From the NCBI RefSeq assembly GCF_040958095.1, contig NC_091172.1, positions 29,741,070 to 29,805,069 on the forward strand: a stretch of 64,000 nucleotides of DNA. The letters run 5' to 3'. The notes beneath the pieces were generated by a model. It saw only the letters and a program-made list of their open reading frames with translations. It ran no database searches and had not been told where the DNA came from. Positions 47,320 through 60,700 of the stretch are shown here, one piece after another (within the stretch, counting starts at the first letter, position 1; every line of letters begins with the position of its first letter). Origin of the DNA: Procambarus clarkii (lineage: Eukaryota > Arthropoda > Malacostraca > Decapoda > Cambaridae). Both the position numbers and the translations under genes were made by a program.

Positions 47320-48235
47320 ACAATGTGCTAAGTGGGGTGTCAAAGGGACCATTTTGGGGCCAACCCTTTTTGTCATATACATCAATGATAGATGAGAATA
47401 TTACAAACCACATCAAATTTGCAGATGACACTAAGATCTGTGGTAAAGTCGGAAGTGAAAGTCATATTGAAACCTTACAAAGAGATCTACATGAACTCCA
47501 CAAATGGTCAGATGACTTTTTAATGTCGATAAATGCAAGACCTTGCATGTGGGGCATAATCCACTTATGCACAACCCCTGGAGTGTGCATACTATCAAAT
47601 TGACAGCACTACCTTTCAACAGATAGATGAAGAAAAGGACCTTGGAGTCAGAATCCATCACGTGAAAGTTAACAATACTCAACATAACTACCAAATCATC
47701 AACATTATCTTGGAGTCAGAATCCACCAATCACTGACAGTTGTACGACAAAGTGGGAGCGGGAGTAAAAAAGCAAACCAAACCCTGGGAATAATCACGCG
47801 TACCTTTACCTTCAAGGAAAAGAAAGTAGACCTTCAATTGTATAAGTTTCTGGTGCGCCCCCACATGAATTATTGCACCCAGGCATGGAGACCTCATCTT
47901 CAGAAAGACATAGCTGCTCTGGAGCCATGTCTTACTAGAGCTATGGAGCTATGTCTTACGACACAAATTATACCAGAGCTTAGTCATCTGTTGTATCAGG
48001 AACGGTTGAGGGCCACAGGGCTAACAACACTACAAACCAGGCATGACAAGGCGGACTTCATAGAAACCTTTAAAATACTAAACTATTTGGAGGATGTCGA
48101 CCAGGACAATGTCTTCAAAAGGTCAGATGTTACACGAACAAGGAGCAACGGGTTCAAACTCAACAAGCCAGAATGTTGGCCAGGAAACAGTAGATGCTTC
48201 TTCACCCATAGGGTTATAAACCCTATGGGTTTACC
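47320..48235 (+). mobile_element. LINE family C with RT catalytic region
   Basis: The translation shows a pre-catalytic block (SGVSKGPFWG...), the catalytic box IKFADDTKICGKVG near 47415, HELHKWSDDFLMSINA near 47490, then YKFLVRPHMNYCTQAWRPHL near 47840 and LRATGLTTLQTRHDKADFIE near 48010, RCFFTHRVIN near 48195. CR1/Jockey-like, without RNase H. Frame changes occur between blocks and around the imperfect duplication at 47640-47740. 5'-truncated, dead. Confidence 0.82.
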
Positions 48236-48240
48236 AGTCT

Positions 48241-48510
48241 CCGTGGTGTAGTGGTAATACACTCGCCTGGCGTTCCGCGAGCGCTTTGTCATGGGTTCAT
48301 ATCCTGGCCGTGGAAGAATTTACTGTGCGCAAATCCTTAACTGTAGCCTCTGTTTAAGTTAACAGTAAAATGGGTACTTGGTTGTAACGATTCTTCGTGG
48401 GGGTCGTATTCCAGGGACCTGCTTGAAACGCTACGCGTACTAGTGGCTGTACAAGAATGTAACAACTCTTGTATATTTCTCAAAAAAAAAAAAAAAAAAA
48501 AAAAAAAACG
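48241..48510 (+). mobile_element. tRNA-derived SINE (family E) with poly-A tail
   Basis: ccgtggtgtagtggtaatac is a tRNA A-box region and gggttcatatcctgg the B box. It then continues through cagtaaaatgggtacttgg to gtacaagaatgtaacaactc and an A run of about 26 (48481-48508). Other copies: 20893-21284 and 42895-42990, both minus. The tRNA-like head is not a functional tRNA, since no proper cloverleaf closes. Confidence 0.75.
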
Positions 48511-48589
48511 GAACCGCCTACCCGCCGAAGCCGTAAACGTCAAAGCTCTGCTGGGTTTTAAAATACAGCTGAAAATTATCATCAGGGTA

Positions 48590-48675
48590 AATGGGAGGGG
48601 AAGGGACCTTTGACAAGCCGCCGGCTTACTGTCCTCATCGAGGCCACTAGTGTTAATGGCCCTCAGGTAAATTCA
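48590..48675 (-). mobile_element. Dispersed repeat piece
   Basis: gacaagccgccggcttactg ... aatggccctcaggtaaatt: reverse counterpart of 22078-22170. Confidence 0.5.
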
Positions 48676-48814
48676 GTTCTGGATTAAGGGTGTCCCCGCT
48701 CCTTCCTGTTGGGAAGTTGTTCGTCTATTGCAGCATACACAGGACTATCGCTTGTCACTAAACTTAGTTTTGTGAAATATTAACTGGAAATAATATTACC
48801 TTATACGCGAGTAT

Positions 48815-49130
48815 AATTCTGAATACGCAGTGGGATAAATACGCGGCTTTGGGTTGGGCGGCGGCGTAGGCGAGCCTGGCCTGAGGACAGGCAACTGTAA
48901 ATACTTCACCCTCCACATACTTCAAGTGAAAATAATTGCCAACGGAACCTAAATACCGAACCTACTATACGCCTAAGTAAACCACAGAATATAAAATTAA
49001 TTTATACACGATAGAAACTATTTTTAATACACAGTACATGAAAGTCGATAATAAATGCGTCTTGGGAGATGGAAGGTTGGGGGGAGGTCGACCGCCGCGT
49101 TAACGAGCCTAGCCTGACGACCGGGTGGTT
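48815..49130. repeat. Two copies of a gagcctggcctgag repeat
   Basis: ggcgagcctggcctgaggac (48870) and taacgagcctagcctgacga (49105) bracket a segment with cggaacctaaataccgaacc. The same sequence order is found at 25140-25290, upstream of cluster gene 3. Confidence 0.5.
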
Positions 49131-49379
49131 TAACACGAAGTGTATTCTACATAATATCCTACCCATATAATGTTGGCAAATCATGATCCTCAAAATCTTC
49201 CACAATATCCGAGAGAGGACAGACTATTTAGCATTAGTGGAATACAAACATTTAAATACTACAGAACTCGGATGAAAAAAACAAACAAATACGGAATAAC
49301 AATTACCCTCGAAGACGTTGTAGCGAGTAGATTATCCCAATAATATACTCGCTCCAAATATAGTGTTAATATTCCTGTC

Positions 49380-49660
49380 AATCTTTGGAGATGAATGAGG
49401 TGAGGCGTTGCCCGGGCAACACGGTGAGGTGTTGCCCGAGCATATAAGCAGCAGAATAGCAAACATTAACTAGTCTACTTTCAAGTGTGGTCTAGAGCAG
49501 ACACTTGCGAGATACTGTACCGACGCTCAGTGCGCTCAACTCACACCAAAGTATCACCTGTGTACTTCTGTATATTCGACCAAATATATATATATAGTAT
49601 CTTAGTGTCTGTGTTTATTATCACCATACTTTACGTAACAATAGAACCGTTACATTACGG
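49380..49660 (+). mobile_element. Possible solo-LTR-like fossil
   Basis: tgttgcccgagcatataagc gives a TATA-like box. Downstream are a TATATATATAG tract and a segment ending at cgttacattacggttc, which would suit an LTR-type promoter and end. No partner LTR, primer site or coding part is seen. Low confidence; it might be another promoter-bearing repeat. Confidence 0.25.
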
Positions 49661-49671
49661 TTCATCTCACC

Positions 49672-49925
49672 ACGGGAGATGTCTCCCGTGGTGATGAGGA
49701 AGTTGTTGTTGTAGATTCAGCTACTCGGAACAAGTTCCAAGTAGCACGGACTATGGTGAGCCCGTAACTTACCTGGCACAGGAGCGAGGCAAGTAGCGGG
49801 CTATGGTGAGCCCGTAGTGGACTTACCTGGCAGAGGAGCGGTGCTCGGCCTGATGAGGAAGATTGATTGATTGATAAAGATTAAGTCACCCAAGAGGTGG
49901 CACGGGCATGAATAGCCCGTGAGTG
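49672..49925. mobile_element. Hairpin repeats H1 and H2, second cluster
   Basis: The palindrome GGGAGATGTCTCCC end (49676), H2 pieces at about 49696-49850 (two copies of the ctatggtgagcccgta half) and an H1 start at 49861-49922. Confidence 0.7.
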
Positions 49926-50139
49926 AAAGATTTTTTTGGAGCGAATGTGATCTTTGGTCGTGAAAGGATATACTGCCTGTTGTGCTAGCATTTAAATCGT
50001 CAGTCTGTGGCTGCTATCGTGCTTGTTTGTTGTTGTGTTGATTTAGGGGCGACGAGGTGCTTGTTTGTGTTGCATCTGACTTGACTCTCCCGTCGTGACG
50101 TCATCATAGCCACCCGCCCCTGAAAGTTAGTGACGTTAT

Positions 50140-50480
50140 CATTTAGATTTAGATGTCTTTATTCAGGTAAAGGTCCATACATTGAAGATGAGTTACAAAC
50201 ATAATGTTGAATTTAAAGATGGAGCTAGTACATACAATACCAAGTTCAATTCAAGTTCAACAAGGCACAATGCAGGATAGAAAACAGGTGTTTCTTCACC
50301 CATAGGGGTGCTTAGCTATTCCACTGCTGCACCCCGGATGGGTATGGGGGTGCATAATAAACTAACAAAATAAAAAAACCCATCCTGTAAGCCATGTTGA
50401 GGAAAGGGATATTACAGAGACACCCTATACCCCCATCCTGTCAGACCAATGGTGGAAAGCTAAGACACATGGGCGGAATT
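50140..50480. mobile_element. Repeat mosaic with LINE C word
   Basis: tatttattcaggtaaagg-like start (50155), agctagtacatacaatacc (50224), then aacaggtgtttcttcaccca (50286), the same words as LINE C near 48195. ggatgggtatgggggtgcat (50336) recurs at 58580. Confidence 0.5.
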
Positions 50481-50682
50481 ATAATGATTATGAATCATTT
50501 TAAAATTGTCTCAGCAGATACATATGGCGTTCAAAACAAAACGAAAAAACTGAGCTAAACTATATGTAAATATTTTGAAGATGTACATGTATGAATGAGT
50601 ACATTTGTGTGTACGGTTAAGCGATGAGGCAAATAGTTGTGTGAATAAGGAGAGTCGAAGCGCTATAACTAGCCCAAGTTAT

Positions 50683-50730
50683 TTATATAAGCTCGCCCTC
50701 ACTGTAGATAAGTCGAGTCGTCAGTGTTGT
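50683..50730 (+). promoter_or_regulatory. Possible TATA + Inr promoter upstream of MOB3
   Basis: TATATAAG near 50685 and TCAGTG near 50721 are about 36 bases apart. The MOB3 start-codon exon begins at an acceptor (51735), so a noncoding first exon must lie upstream; this is a candidate site, with GTGAGG (50870) as a possible donor. Unproven. Confidence 0.3.
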
Positions 50731-50805
50731 TGCATGAAGGCCGTCATTTTCTTTCTTGTTTCACAGTGATCGAACAAGAGAAGACATTGTGAAGCCTCGT
50801 ACAAG

Positions 50806-50886
50806 ATGTCATACATCTTCATGACGTCACTTCTAATAGTAGTCTCCTTTGTTATACTCGGGGTATACGTGAGGGAGATAGGATAA
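50806..50886 (+). CDS. Possible 26-residue transmembrane microprotein
   Basis: A short frame starting ATG with AAG before it encodes a peptide that is nearly all hydrophobic (residues 4-21, starting MSYIFMTSLLIVV) and ends REIG. It follows the possible promoter at 50683 by about 85 bases. Length and layout recall single-pass micropeptides, but such frames arise by chance, and it may only be 5' UTR of MOB3. Confidence 0.2.
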   Translation: MSYIFMTSLLIVVSFVILGVYVREIG

Positions 50887-51772
50887 GATATGCTTGTCTG
50901 TTCATCTCTGGAGCTGAAATGGTTCGGATGGTATGTTCGCCAGTATAAATTAAGCGAAAAGGAAAGAATATGGTAGATTAATAATGAATTCTAAGTGCTA
51001 CCGGAAGGGCGTATATCTGACTTTTTCACCGGAATATCCTGTGCTGCAACACTCATTTACGTCATTAAATAACTTGAATATGTTTCACTCATGTAATGAA
51101 AGGAGTACAACATATTTCAGAGTACATAAACTCATCAAAACTACCTAAATATATAGATAAATTTACCTAAATGTACATTTCCATAATTTATGCTTTTATG
51201 AATGGTACTCACCCATGCAGAACTTCCGGTCGGAGCATAACAAAAGGCTGTAGACAACGGAAGTGTATAACAATGAAAAGATGCGTAATTTCTCATTGTG
51301 AACAACTGCATATAATTATAAGTAACCTCCCATGCAGGTATAGGAAATATATAGCAGCTTTCATGCCGTACTTCAGATATGACTCTCACACTTTATGTAG
51401 CCTCGATAAGCAAAACAGCAAGATAAAAACGGGTAAAAATATAATATAATTAAGTATCTCGCAGTGAACTCCAACAATAATTTCATAGAATTTGAAATTA
51501 AGTGAAATTTTGATAATAATTCCTTTCGGCAGACGACATCTGCTTGTGTTCCCTCCCTGTCTGTCCTCCGACTCTGGCTTTGGCTTTAACTTCCTCTCTT
51601 TTATAAACACTCCAGATATAGCTTATAATACCACATAACGAGTATTTATCAATATTTTATTAAGTAAAACCTAAAATTAAATGTATTGTTTATTACAATT
51701 TATTTTTGCTTATATTTACGCTGCTTTATGTTCAGGAGGATCACTTTTGGAGACAGTGTTTGGGATTGAGTC

Positions 51773-54700
51773 ATGGCCTCGCTTGGTGGATTCGTCGAGT
51801 TCTTCCAAAAAGGGAAAGTAAGTGTGTTTATATGTATTGTTCGTATATTATACTCAATCAGGCAGATGCGTTACATATGTCTCATGGCCCCAGTGGAAAT
51901 TTTTCCCCTCGATAAGCCATCGCGTAACTTTAACGTGAAGAAGACTATAAGCTTGATCTTCCATGTAGTTCCAGAGCTTATCAGGAGGGAGGGCAGAGGG
52001 ATGGTATCGGGTCAACCAGTGCCACCTTTAATTACTAGTGGAGTAATTTGCTGTCTAATCTATACATAGTACTGTGTGGGTTACCTGGTAGTACAGTGAT
52101 CACTCCTTTTGGAGAAGAGCGAGAGTTTCGAGACAACTCGCCCCACTTTCTACTCTCTCTCTCCTAATCTAACCTTATCTAATCTAGAATTATTTTGCTA
52201 TAATCGATTTTATTACTAATCTAAATCGACTAGAAAAGCATTACCAGTCTGAAAAAGTAAGCTGGGGATGGCCATAATATTTCATGATAGATGTATATAT
52301 GTTCCTGACATCTTGTAAGGAACGATGTATTATACGAGTGCAGCTCTTTTGGAGTCATTTTAGAATGGTGTGTAAATGAGATGTAGCCTATCCCAAGACT
52401 TGAGTTTGTGTCGCAGCGTCACACTGGTGCCCGTGTGATGGTGTCTGCTGGATGTCACACCAGTAATGAAACTAGCCTAATTAATGGAATGCATTTGTTT
52501 AAACGACTTGCTTTAACACATTATAAATAACACAAATAACACGGTATTCTTTGTGTGAAATGAACCTTAATTAACTGGAATGGAATAATATTGCAGAAGC
52601 AGTTTGAAAATTTTGCCTTGGGATGCTCTTTGTGCTCCACAAAAAGATAATTAATGAGTTTTTCTTGGATATTGCTTTTGAATTATTCATAATTTTTTCT
52701 AACCTTTACCAATAGACCAGGAGTATGGGACCAAGATGTCTTAATATTTTCAGTTTTAACTGAAGAGCACATAATCAAATTATTCGAAGGAAGCTTTACC
52801 AATTTGGTAGAGCATTACTACTCAAAGTGGGGGTCTGCAAACTGGTCTCAGTTTGTGAATCATCAGCTGCCTCTCGTGAGTTTCCAGGGTATTGAATTAA
52901 CGTAATTTAAATATTGCACCTGAATTCCAGCAAGAATAATCATTGGGTGATAAAGTTGATACAGTATTGAAATTGAAATAAGTTTATTGAGGTATAAATA
53001 CACAAACATGAATGCGGTAGCTCAAACTTTTCTCACCCCCCCCATTCAAAATGTGTTCATACATACAGTACACCCATCCCAAACAATTGACATATTATAA
53101 ACATTTTGGTTGATAAACATATACGTACATTTCTTCCTTTACACATGCAGTATGATGATATACACACAAATAATTTTATGACTAGGTACATAGACATAAG
53201 TTGTAATAGACATTCAGACAATTCAACAATAGGTTACAATCTTGGTGCAAAATTCTTACATCTCTCCAGAATATCATCAATCTTTCCATTGAAACTGATT
53301 TTGACTATGGTTGGAAATTTGTGAAATATGGTATGTAGTTCAGAGCTCCATAATAATTCCATATGTTGTACTCCATAATAATTATATATAGTACTTGAAT
53401 TATCCATACTTTTTTTTTATGATAATACAAACTGGGATGAATACAGCACTAGTATTTATAGGCCTTCACTTGAGTTTTTATAAAAGATCACACCTTCACT
53501 AGAACTGACAGTTCATCCTTATGAAGATAATAATTTGTTAGGCTTTACAGTACACAGGGGCCTCATAACATAGTACAGTCGACTTTGTTCTCGACGCGCA
53601 CTTGGGGATCCCAGGTTCGATTTCCAGGTGGGACAGAAATGGATGAGTATGTTTCCTTTTAACTAATGCCTCTGTTCACCTAGCAGTACATAGGTACCCA
53701 GGATTAAGGCAAGTGTTATGTGGGTTGCATCCTGAGGAGGGGGGGGGGACCTTGATACAAGGATAATGAATATACAGTACTGTATATGCACAGGTTTCCT
53801 ATCCCCCCTACAAAAGTAATTATTTTTATAATCTCTTCGATATTGTAACACACTTTCCAGCTAGTCTAAAGCTAATTCTAGTATTATATTTTTACCTAAA
53901 TTGCATTGTTTCGCAGTAAAATTCAAGTTCAATAGAGACTGTTATGCCACATTTCTGCTTTATTTTAGTTTTGACAGATTTATTTGTTATGCACTATAGA
54001 GGCTTTGTTATTCTGCTTTGCATGTAATGTTTTCATAATATTTAGATGTGTTGCAGAAACATGCAAGATAAGCTGCAGATATGGTATGAATCTGTAAATG
54101 AAGTATATTTTTAATAATGTACAAAGCAGAGACTTAACTAATTTTTATAAGTAGGGGATCTAACTATATGGGTTGAAATGTATAGTACTGTACCGTATTT
54201 GTGGCAGAAATATATATTCACTCTTAAGATGGGTAATTCTACAAAGTAATTGAATTTACTTCATGTGGCATGGATGTAAAGTTTGCTCTAGGCTAGGGGA
54301 GGGCAACCTTTTTTAAGTGTGTTTGCGAAAATCTCCAAATCTTGGTACAAAGTTTTCTCGCATGCCAACTGAAATTTTTGGGAACATGTTACTGTATTGT
54401 TTCATGCCTTTTAAGTATTGGGAGCGCCTTTCATATAATGAAATACTGTACAACACTTATACTGTAGCAGTAAACTCAGATAATATTCTAAGAGTGATTA
54501 TTGTAAATCATGTACGATTGAATGAATGTCAAATTTTGTGATTGAATTTTTACATAAAAGTCGTTCTACCCTGTTGATAGAGTGGATATTTTTATTAGCC
54601 TTTAAGTGTAATTCTAACAGCCATTACAGCCACAGAATTTAAAGTTGGAATTTTTAACATCGGCAAAGAGTAAACAATAATTTTGAATTTGTTTGTTTTT

Positions 54701-57700
54701 CTTATATCAAATCAATCAGCCATACATTTTAAAGTTTTCTCAATACTTTACAGTACCCAATCTCATAATTGTTTTATTTGGCTAAAGCACTATAAAAGAA
54801 AAGAAAATTTATAATTTTTTAAGGTACAGTAATCCCTGGGTTTTGCATGCCAAGGGTTGCCAATCCCTGCTCTAGGCCATTCATAATATAAGCCCTACAA
54901 GGTCCTTGGATCACAAAATCATCTTTGGGTTGAGGTAACCTAGTTTTATATCCTGTAAGCTTGATGAACAGTGTGTGACTGACTAGATAAAGTTACTAGT
55001 CATAGAATGTACACTATTAGTGTGTAAAATAGAGGTGTAGTATTAAATTCTAAAACAGGAAAATTAATATTATACATACATGGTTAAAAGTACTGCAGTA
55101 AGGGTTTTGGCACCTAAAAATTAATTCAATTGTTGACCACACTCTTTAGCGTCATAAGAAAACTATCAATAAAAGTGGATCAGCTACTAGAGTACAGGGT
55201 TAGAAAACAAAGTTTTGTTACATTCAATGCTTGTTTTTAATAATAATTCCTGCATACAACAGGCGAAGTTTGTTACTTTTTAATAGAAATGTACGCAGAT
55301 GTGTTCCAGTTCAAACATGAACATACCATTTAGATCATTCATACCTGTTACACCGAACCTAAATTCTTGACCATAACAGAGCATTCCCGTGCTTGCAGGA
55401 GGGGAGGGAGGCCACAGAAATGGAGTGCAGGTGCATTCAAACGTGGTACAGTACATGTACTCCCGTAGCACTTTACTGTAATTTTTGTAGGTATATTTTA
55501 ATACTTGCTATACAGAATTTAAGAAAATTAATTTCTTATGCCAAATTATGCATACAATATTTCAAATTACAGTATATAACTACATTTAGATTGACTAATA
55601 TTGTAATAGGGGTACTGTACATTGTAGCTATCTGGATATGTAAAGCTGAGAATGGGGTTCAAAAGGTGAGTGTAAATGTCAAAAGGTCACCAAGTGGTGG
55701 CAGTCAGCTTCCTGAGTGGAACAGTGCGAGATTACACGAGGGCAACTTTAAGTCATGTGAGGGTGATGGAGCAGGATAGGGATGTGTTTAAAGATAAAGA
55801 CATCAATGACATTTTGCTTCATGGTCACCCGCTGTTGGGAGTGGAGCATAAATGTTGCTTAGGAGGCTTTTGTTTATATGATTACTGTATCTGGTAAGTT
55901 TATTTTATTCCAGTATGCTAGTCATATTCTATGCTTACTCAAACTTACCTCAATCTGATATTGCCTTTTCAGTGTGCTATAAAGTAATAGAATGCTCATT
56001 TTAATTGTGACGTTTTCATCATTTGCACTTCTCAAACAAAATTAAATTTTTTTTTTTTTAAAATAATGTTATTCTTCTAACTTACTGCTAATTGCATGTG
56101 CAATTAATGAAATATATTTGATTTTTTGCACCCTTAGTTTATTTATAGTTAATGTATTCAATTTATTTTCTCCTTTTCCAGTTACATCCCAAGAAAGTGA
56201 GTAGTTATTTAATAGTTTTTGGTGGCTGGGCTTTTATATGTTTTGTTTACAAGTAATATAATACTTGCACCTCTTGTTGCACTTTCCTCCACAGTTTTGT
56301 TTATAGTAAATTGTGCACTGTGCACTTAACAAATACAAGTTTGTTTGGGGAAATTAGAAAAGCTTTGTATATACGCTTAATAATTATATTCTGGGAATTT
56401 TGTGGTTGTTATTTTCTCAACATTAAATTCACATTCAAATGATTTCCAGGTCCCTTTAGTTTACAGTCCAGAGATGCTGGTTCAAGTCCCATTATATGGT
56501 CTCAAGATTTTCTCAAACTTTTGTTCAGTTGTTCAAATATGCAGCTTCATGTGGAACAAAACAGGTCCATCATCTATTGGTTAGGGTTCAGTAGGATAGA
56601 GCAGTGCTAAAAGCATGGTGAATTGAAAATTACTTCAGATCTGGGATCTGAAGGCACTACGGGTTAGTGTTTCACAAATTACAGTACAGTATAGGTATAA
56701 TTTTCACTAGATTATTACAGTATATGCGTATAGCTAAAAGACAACGAAAGGTCGTGGAAATGTCAACTGTTCCCCTTTTCTCTTTTTCCTAGTTATGGAC
56801 TAAAAAGACTACTGTACCACTATATTCTCTGATACAGTACTGTATTTAAACAGAACTTATAGCTTTGTTAATTTTTTTTTTAATCATAAGAGTAGTTTTG
56901 CATTCATCTGCCATTATGAGGAATAAACTAACACTCTCCCCTCACACCTGTAATCTCCCCTACTCCAAGAGCCGTTTGCTGAGATCTCTCTCTTGGATAA
57001 TAACCAACATTCTTTTTTCTATCTTAGCACAATTGTCTGGGCAATTTTACTTCTGGTATGGGCTTACTATTAAACAAATTTGCTTTGCTACCATTGTATG
57101 TTGGACATTATATGAAAAACATAATTGTGGATTTATACACACTAAAATCTCTCATGCCCTGGAGCCATAACAAATACTTAGTTTCTCTAAAGTCTTTGCT
57201 GTTTCCTTTCCCCACACATTATGTTTCAGATCTTTTACCATCCAACCATTTTATTGTGTGATGAATCAGTCTTAATTCCTTTCACACATTCACACATTCA
57301 GAGTTTGAAGCACAATAAACTGTACAAGTTCTTTCCATACCCAACTATAATTCCATACAAGTAATTATACACTGCTTACATGTCGGGGCACAAGTTACAT
57401 GCAGAATTCCACCACAAGCATAACAAGTGCTGTATTGGTTCTGGGTTTTAGGTATGTACTGTACTATAAATCACTGGAAATAGTCCATAATGCAAATTCT
57501 TTGAAAAGCTTATATATTTTCAATCCTATAGTGAGTGCAGGAGAAAAGTTTATACTGTACAGTATATAAGTTTCTTATAGATACATTATTTTATTTTTCA
57601 ACATTCAATAAACACAAAATTCTAAGGTAATGTAATTCTAGGAATTGCACTAGTTACCCTAAGTGTTGATGTTCATTAGAATTGTTGTAATTGGTAATAT

Positions 57701-60700
57701 GGAGTATATACTGTATATCGATTATGTTTCATTATAATGTGTACAGTCTTTTTTAACACTAATGCATTCTGGGATGTTGAGAGGGGAGGATGGCTTAGTT
57801 CATGAAATTGCCACCGTCAGCTGACAATAGTGTTGTGTCTGCACGTTTTCCAGTGTATCCCAACAGGATTATCTTGTTTTCATTAAAACTCGGTTCCAGG
57901 AAGAAATGTCCCACCCCTGATATATCTGAACGTGAAAGTTGGGTATGGAAAGAAGTACGGTACTTAAGGGTTCAGTGTATATTTGCTTTTTAAGAAAAGC
58001 AGCTGCTGTAAGTGCAGTACTGTATTTGAGATGAGTATAGCAGTGAGGACATATATGAGAGATGTGGTATGAGTCAAAGAGGTGAGGAAATGGAGAGTGG
58101 AGTGGATGTAGCTGCAAAGCACAATACTCTGTGGTGGTATGGACATGTTAGTTGAATGCCTGACAATCATTCAACAAGAAGGGTGTATGAGAGCGAAATA
58201 AAGGGATCATCTTTTAAATGCAAATAACTAGTATCTTGGAAGGGAAAAGTGGAACAATATATGAAATTAAGGGTGAGGGTGTTGAGGGTTAGAGAGCTTG
58301 AAATAATGAAGGTTTGTGTGGTGACAGAGCTTTCTGGAGGAACGTCTACTATGGCTGCCCCCAGACAAGGATCCCCAGGGATGGAGTAAAGCACTGTAGT
58401 TAGAGTACATGTAGATATTCCTATAATGACAGATCCACCACCTTGACTGCTCTCGGTGATATGTAAAATATTTTAATATTTTTCAGTTTGCAAATCTATT
58501 TATAGGTTTAGAACATTGATTTTTATACAAAATATTTGAAAAAGAATAATCGTGGATACTGTAACCAACCATCCCATACGGGATGGGTATGGGGTGCATA
58601 ATAAATAAATGAATGTAAAGAAAAATGGTATAACCCATGATAAGGTGCAGCTGAGTTTAAGCGTTTATACACTATGAACCTATTTATGGTAAAAAATATT
58701 TCATTCTATGACTGATCTGTATTGCCACAGAAAGAAAGAACATGTCATTTGAGTATAGTATATTAAGGTTATTGAATTTTTTTTGCAAATGAAGTATACT
58801 GTACATTAATTGGTGCTCTGAGTCATTGACTATAGGTGGTAAGACACACACAAGTTTATACAGTACTCATTTTAGTTTAACCCCTGCACTGTGCACCTTT
58901 TATATTGGCATTTTCGTGGTGTGCCAAAAATAAATTGTTCCAAAAACAGTATTTTTCTGGGGGAGCCCCGTAGGCTCCCCAGAGCTATCCAGGCTGACAT
59001 GGCCACAGTATTGGCTTTCTGGCATCTGTCAATGTGCATGGAATTCTTGCCTATTGGGGACCACGAGCCAAAACCTGGCCCCCTTCAGAGAGGCACGAGG
59101 AACAATGGCCTATAGAAACCCCCGTGTAGTTGGGAGCATTTTATGTCTGCCCTCGAATGGGTCTGGCACCCAGAAAGGTAGGCGCCCCCCAAAAAAAAAC
59201 ACCTATTCTGGTAAAAATATTGCTACCGAAAGTCGAACGAGTGGACAGAACTCCCCAAATGAAAATTAGCAAACTAACATGACGTCATCACGTTGCCACG
59301 CCACTGTCTGAGCAATCAGCCCCCCTCCCCGGGAGAGGGGGAAAGGGGAGCCCCAGACCCTCGTGCTGGCGATCCACCCTTCAATTCTTGGGTGATGTGT
59401 TGCTGGCAAGGCTTGGATGGTGTTGCACCAGAATAGGGGTTTGTTTTGGGGTGCCTACCTTTCTGGGTGCCAGACCCGGTCGATGGCAGACGTAGAATGC
59501 TTCCAACCACACGGGGGTTTCTATAGACCCCTGCTCCTCGTACCTCTCTGAGTGGGGGGGGGGGGGGGGGGGCAGGTTCTGGCTCGTGGTCCTCGGTAGG
59601 CAAGAACTCCATGCACATTGACTGACGCCAGAAAGCTAATATATCCATATCAGCCTGGATAGCTCCGGGAAGCCTACGGATGTTAAAGACGTCATTAAAA
59701 GAAAGGTGACACACCATGCAACCTCTCAAGAATTAATCAACCGAACACAGTAATGCATTTTTTACCAGACTCTTTCAAGTACATTACATTGTGTAGTAGT
59801 ACAGTACAGAGTACCTTTTTTTTTTAACCAAAAATTTAAAATTACTGTATATGAACTGTGTTAAATCTAAAGCAAGAAACAGACTCTTGATAAATTTCCC
59901 AAATTCTTTGATTTTGAAATGTAAATTTTGCTAGGCAATCTTAGTCTTAAAATTACAGGTTTCAATACTGTGTTTAAATATTTGTATTATACAGTATATT
60001 ATTCTGTACAATACCTTTGTTTAGTATATCAGTTTATTTTTTCAATTTGTAATCACAGCCGAATATTTTGCTTCATTTACTAGGCAGGGTTGTAAGATCA
60101 TGTATTAGGTGTTTTCTCACCATACGCTGCGTTGATACGTTATCATGTGCATGTTGAAGCTGGTGGGATGGCAGTGATGTGTCATTTTTTTATACGAATT
60201 AAATTTGTATGGGAAAAACTTGTAGTTTGCTGGCTTGGGTGATGGTTTTGGGTATGTGCATGTTTTTGTTAACCAAATCTGTTGTTTACTTGCTTGAAGT
60301 ACTATACTGCATATTGATTAATGTACATGGTCTGCTTTACCTGCGGCCTACTGTAAGTATTCTTAATTTTTGTCAGTTATCCCAGTCATACAAGAGAAGC
60401 GAAAATAATTAAAAGTCACACCTTTCAGTGTTTTTATTGTTGTGGGCTTGTAACCTGCCAGTATAACCCCTTTGGAGAACATGTGAAGGTACAATATCCT
60501 GGTGTGATAAACATCTGGCTAATTCTGTATGACAGCATGTCACCTCTGATAGTACCAGAGTGAGGGACACTGTACAGCATGTCACCTCTGATAGTACCAG
60601 AGTGAGGGACACCTTACAGCTTGTCACCTCTGATAGTACCAGATTGAGGGACACCCTACATCATGTCTCCTCTGATAGTACAGTACCAGAGTGAGGGACA

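Noticed and set aside
48241-48320. Functional tRNA gene
   Set aside because: A and B boxes are present but the acceptor stem does not close and a SINE tail with poly-A follows; it is a SINE head.
55393-55897. Novel exon of MOB3 or an intronic gene
   Set aside because: MOB3 exons 1 and 2 join in phase without it; no convincing splice pair; at best a faint LINE echo.
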